The notes under the pieces: generated by a model
The model's input: only the letters and a program-made list of their open reading frames with translations
The model's database searches: none
What the model was told of the DNA's origin: nothing
Program-made: the position numbers and the translations under genes
Shown here: piece after piece, positions 63,015 to 64,000 of the stretch
Numbering within the stretch: position 1 is the stretch's first letter
Layout: every line of letters begins with the position of its first letter
Assembly (NCBI GenBank): GCA_030035585.1
Contig: CM057480.1
Location: 6,999,001-7,063,000 of the forward strand
Direction of reading: 5' to 3'
DNA: 64,000 bases
DNA from: Dugong dugon
Lineage: Eukaryota > Chordata > Mammalia > Sirenia > Dugongidae

Positions 63015-63515
63015 GATTCATCAAATACAGACAGAGGTTGGCACCAAGATTTCCTATGACGGGCAGCAATGCTCTAAGTCACCTGAGTAGAGGTCTGCAC
63101 AGGGCATTTCAGGGTGGGGGTTTATAGCCTTTGTCTTTACCTGCAAGGATACATGCAGGAGACCCAGGGAAAAACAGGTTGAATCTGTGATGGATAGGGT
63201 TGTTTCTGTACTAGTTAATGGGTTTCAATCCACGTTACCATGAAGTCAGGTGTTTGGTGTGTTTCTTCCTGACTCAGGTCACTGCTCAGTAAGGTACTCT
63301 GGTTCTTTCCCAGAGTCCTTTGTGGGCAGCATCCATCTTATATTGTTCAAGGCCCTTTCAATATTGCATATCATTTCTCATGTACACTTAATTTTCTCTC
63401 CTGTACTTGTCCAAGGCTTTGGAACCCATGACGGGGATGGCGAGGACCTCAGGGAAGCAGAAAGACTGAGCACTGGATAATTTCTCCTCTAAGGGGCCTT
63501 CATCCAGTTCTCCAG
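63015..63515. other. Sequence upstream of CMTM7, nothing recognised
   Basis: No repeat or exon is assigned. Confidence 0.4.
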
Positions 63516-63516
63516 C

Positions 63517-64000
63517 TGTCATGGATTGAATTGTGTCCCCCAAAAATATCTGTCAACTCGGCTGGGCCATGATTCCCAGTATTGTGTGATTGTCCATCAT
63601 TTTGTCACTGATGTGATTTTCCTGTGTGTTGGGAATCCTACCTCTGTGACGTTGATGAGATGGGATTAGCGGCAGTTAGGTTAATGAGGCAGGACTCAGT
63701 CTACAAGATTGGGTTGTGTCTTGAGCCAATCTCTTTTGAGATATAAAAGAGAGAAGCGAGCAGAGAGACAGGGGGACCTCAGACCACTAAGAAAGCAGTG
63801 CTGGGAGCAGAGCACGTCCTTTGGACCCAGAGTCCCTGCGCAGAGAAGCTCCTAGTCCAGGGGAAGATTGATGACAAGGACCTTCCCCAGAGCCAACAGA
63901 GAAAGAAAGCCTTCCCCTGGAGCTGACATGAATTCAGACTTCTAGTCTCCTAGACTGTGAGAAAATAAATTTCTCTTTGTTAAAGCCATCCACTTGTGGT
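63517..64000 (+). mobile_element. Solo MaLR-like LTR, cut by the window edge
   Basis: TGTCATGGATTGAATTGTGT, TATA-like GAGATATAAAAGAGAG near 63739, and AATAAA near 63964. It is still in LTR sequence at the last base. Confidence 0.93.

Noticed and set aside
1-64000. CRISPR arrays, operons, toxin-antitoxin or phage modules
   Set aside because: The window is vertebrate intronic DNA. Its repeats are interspersed transposons and a short minisatellite, not regularly spaced arrays.

Overview
This is about 64 kb of a mammalian nuclear genome that is mostly one intron. The clearest lineage marker is a large set of tRNA-related SINEs of the AfroSINE type. They open with a GAGCCCTGGTGG head, carry a GGTTCGAATCC-like B box and end in a TATGAGTCGGAATCGACTC tail. 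They occur with RTE-type LINE copies that share that tail, with lineage-specific L1 3' ends, and with repeated copies of a MaLR-like solo LTR. This combination is diagnostic of Afrotheria; an elephant or a close relative is most likely. No prokaryotic gene, operon, CRISPR array or phage feature is present.

One protein-coding gene is recognised: CMTM7 on the minus strand. Coding exon 1 is at 61571-61732 (54 codons), inside a CpG island with a GC-box-rich, TATA-less promoter at about 61795-61887. Coding exon 2 is at 4586-4759 (58 codons). The two join in phase 0 and give the N-terminal 112 residues of a MARVEL-domain membrane protein usually about 175 residues long. The remaining exons lie beyond the left edge. 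Intron 1 is about 56.8 kb and makes up nearly the whole window.

Layout by coordinate. 1-800 is unrecognised. 800-4165 is an ancient L1 with nested insertions. 4586-4759 is exon 2. 5495-6505 is an RTE fragment with an intact YADD box. 6791-9905 holds L1 3' ends, AfroSINEs, a solo LTR and a hAT MITE. 9905-11820 is mostly unique. 12190-13775 is an antisense L1 with three nested insertions. 13945-15442 holds LTRs and copy A of an inverted duplication. 15700-19440 holds MIRs, unique DNA and an LTR. 19745-25470 is SINE- and LTR-rich. 25560-28600 is L1-rich. 28940-33242 holds MIRs, SINEs and hAT MITEs. 33430-35420 is an ERVL-like LTR plus copy B. 35746-37206 is a younger L1. 37618-45955 holds RTE, LTR and SINE copies. 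46256-48190 is an LTR-like element with nested repeats. 48885-49195 is a MIR with a striking foldback. 50618-53630 is a nested LTR and L1 stack. 54187-57790 is a second nested stack. 58058-60330 holds SINEs, an LTR and a deleted RTE. 60930-62080 is the CpG island. 62130-64000 holds L1, SINE and LTR copies upstream of CMTM7.

I found no new multi-gene system. The points most worth checking are a 0.46 kb inverted duplication with discordant flanks (copies at about 15 kb and 35 kb), a 79-nt-arm foldback inside a MIR at 49 kb, a SINE class with a tRNA-Gly-like head and an RTE-like body, and a SINE flanked by an unusually long 35-bp direct repeat. Family names are from memory of repeat consensus sequences; no database search was run, and repeat boundaries are approximate unless target-site duplications (TSDs) are stated.
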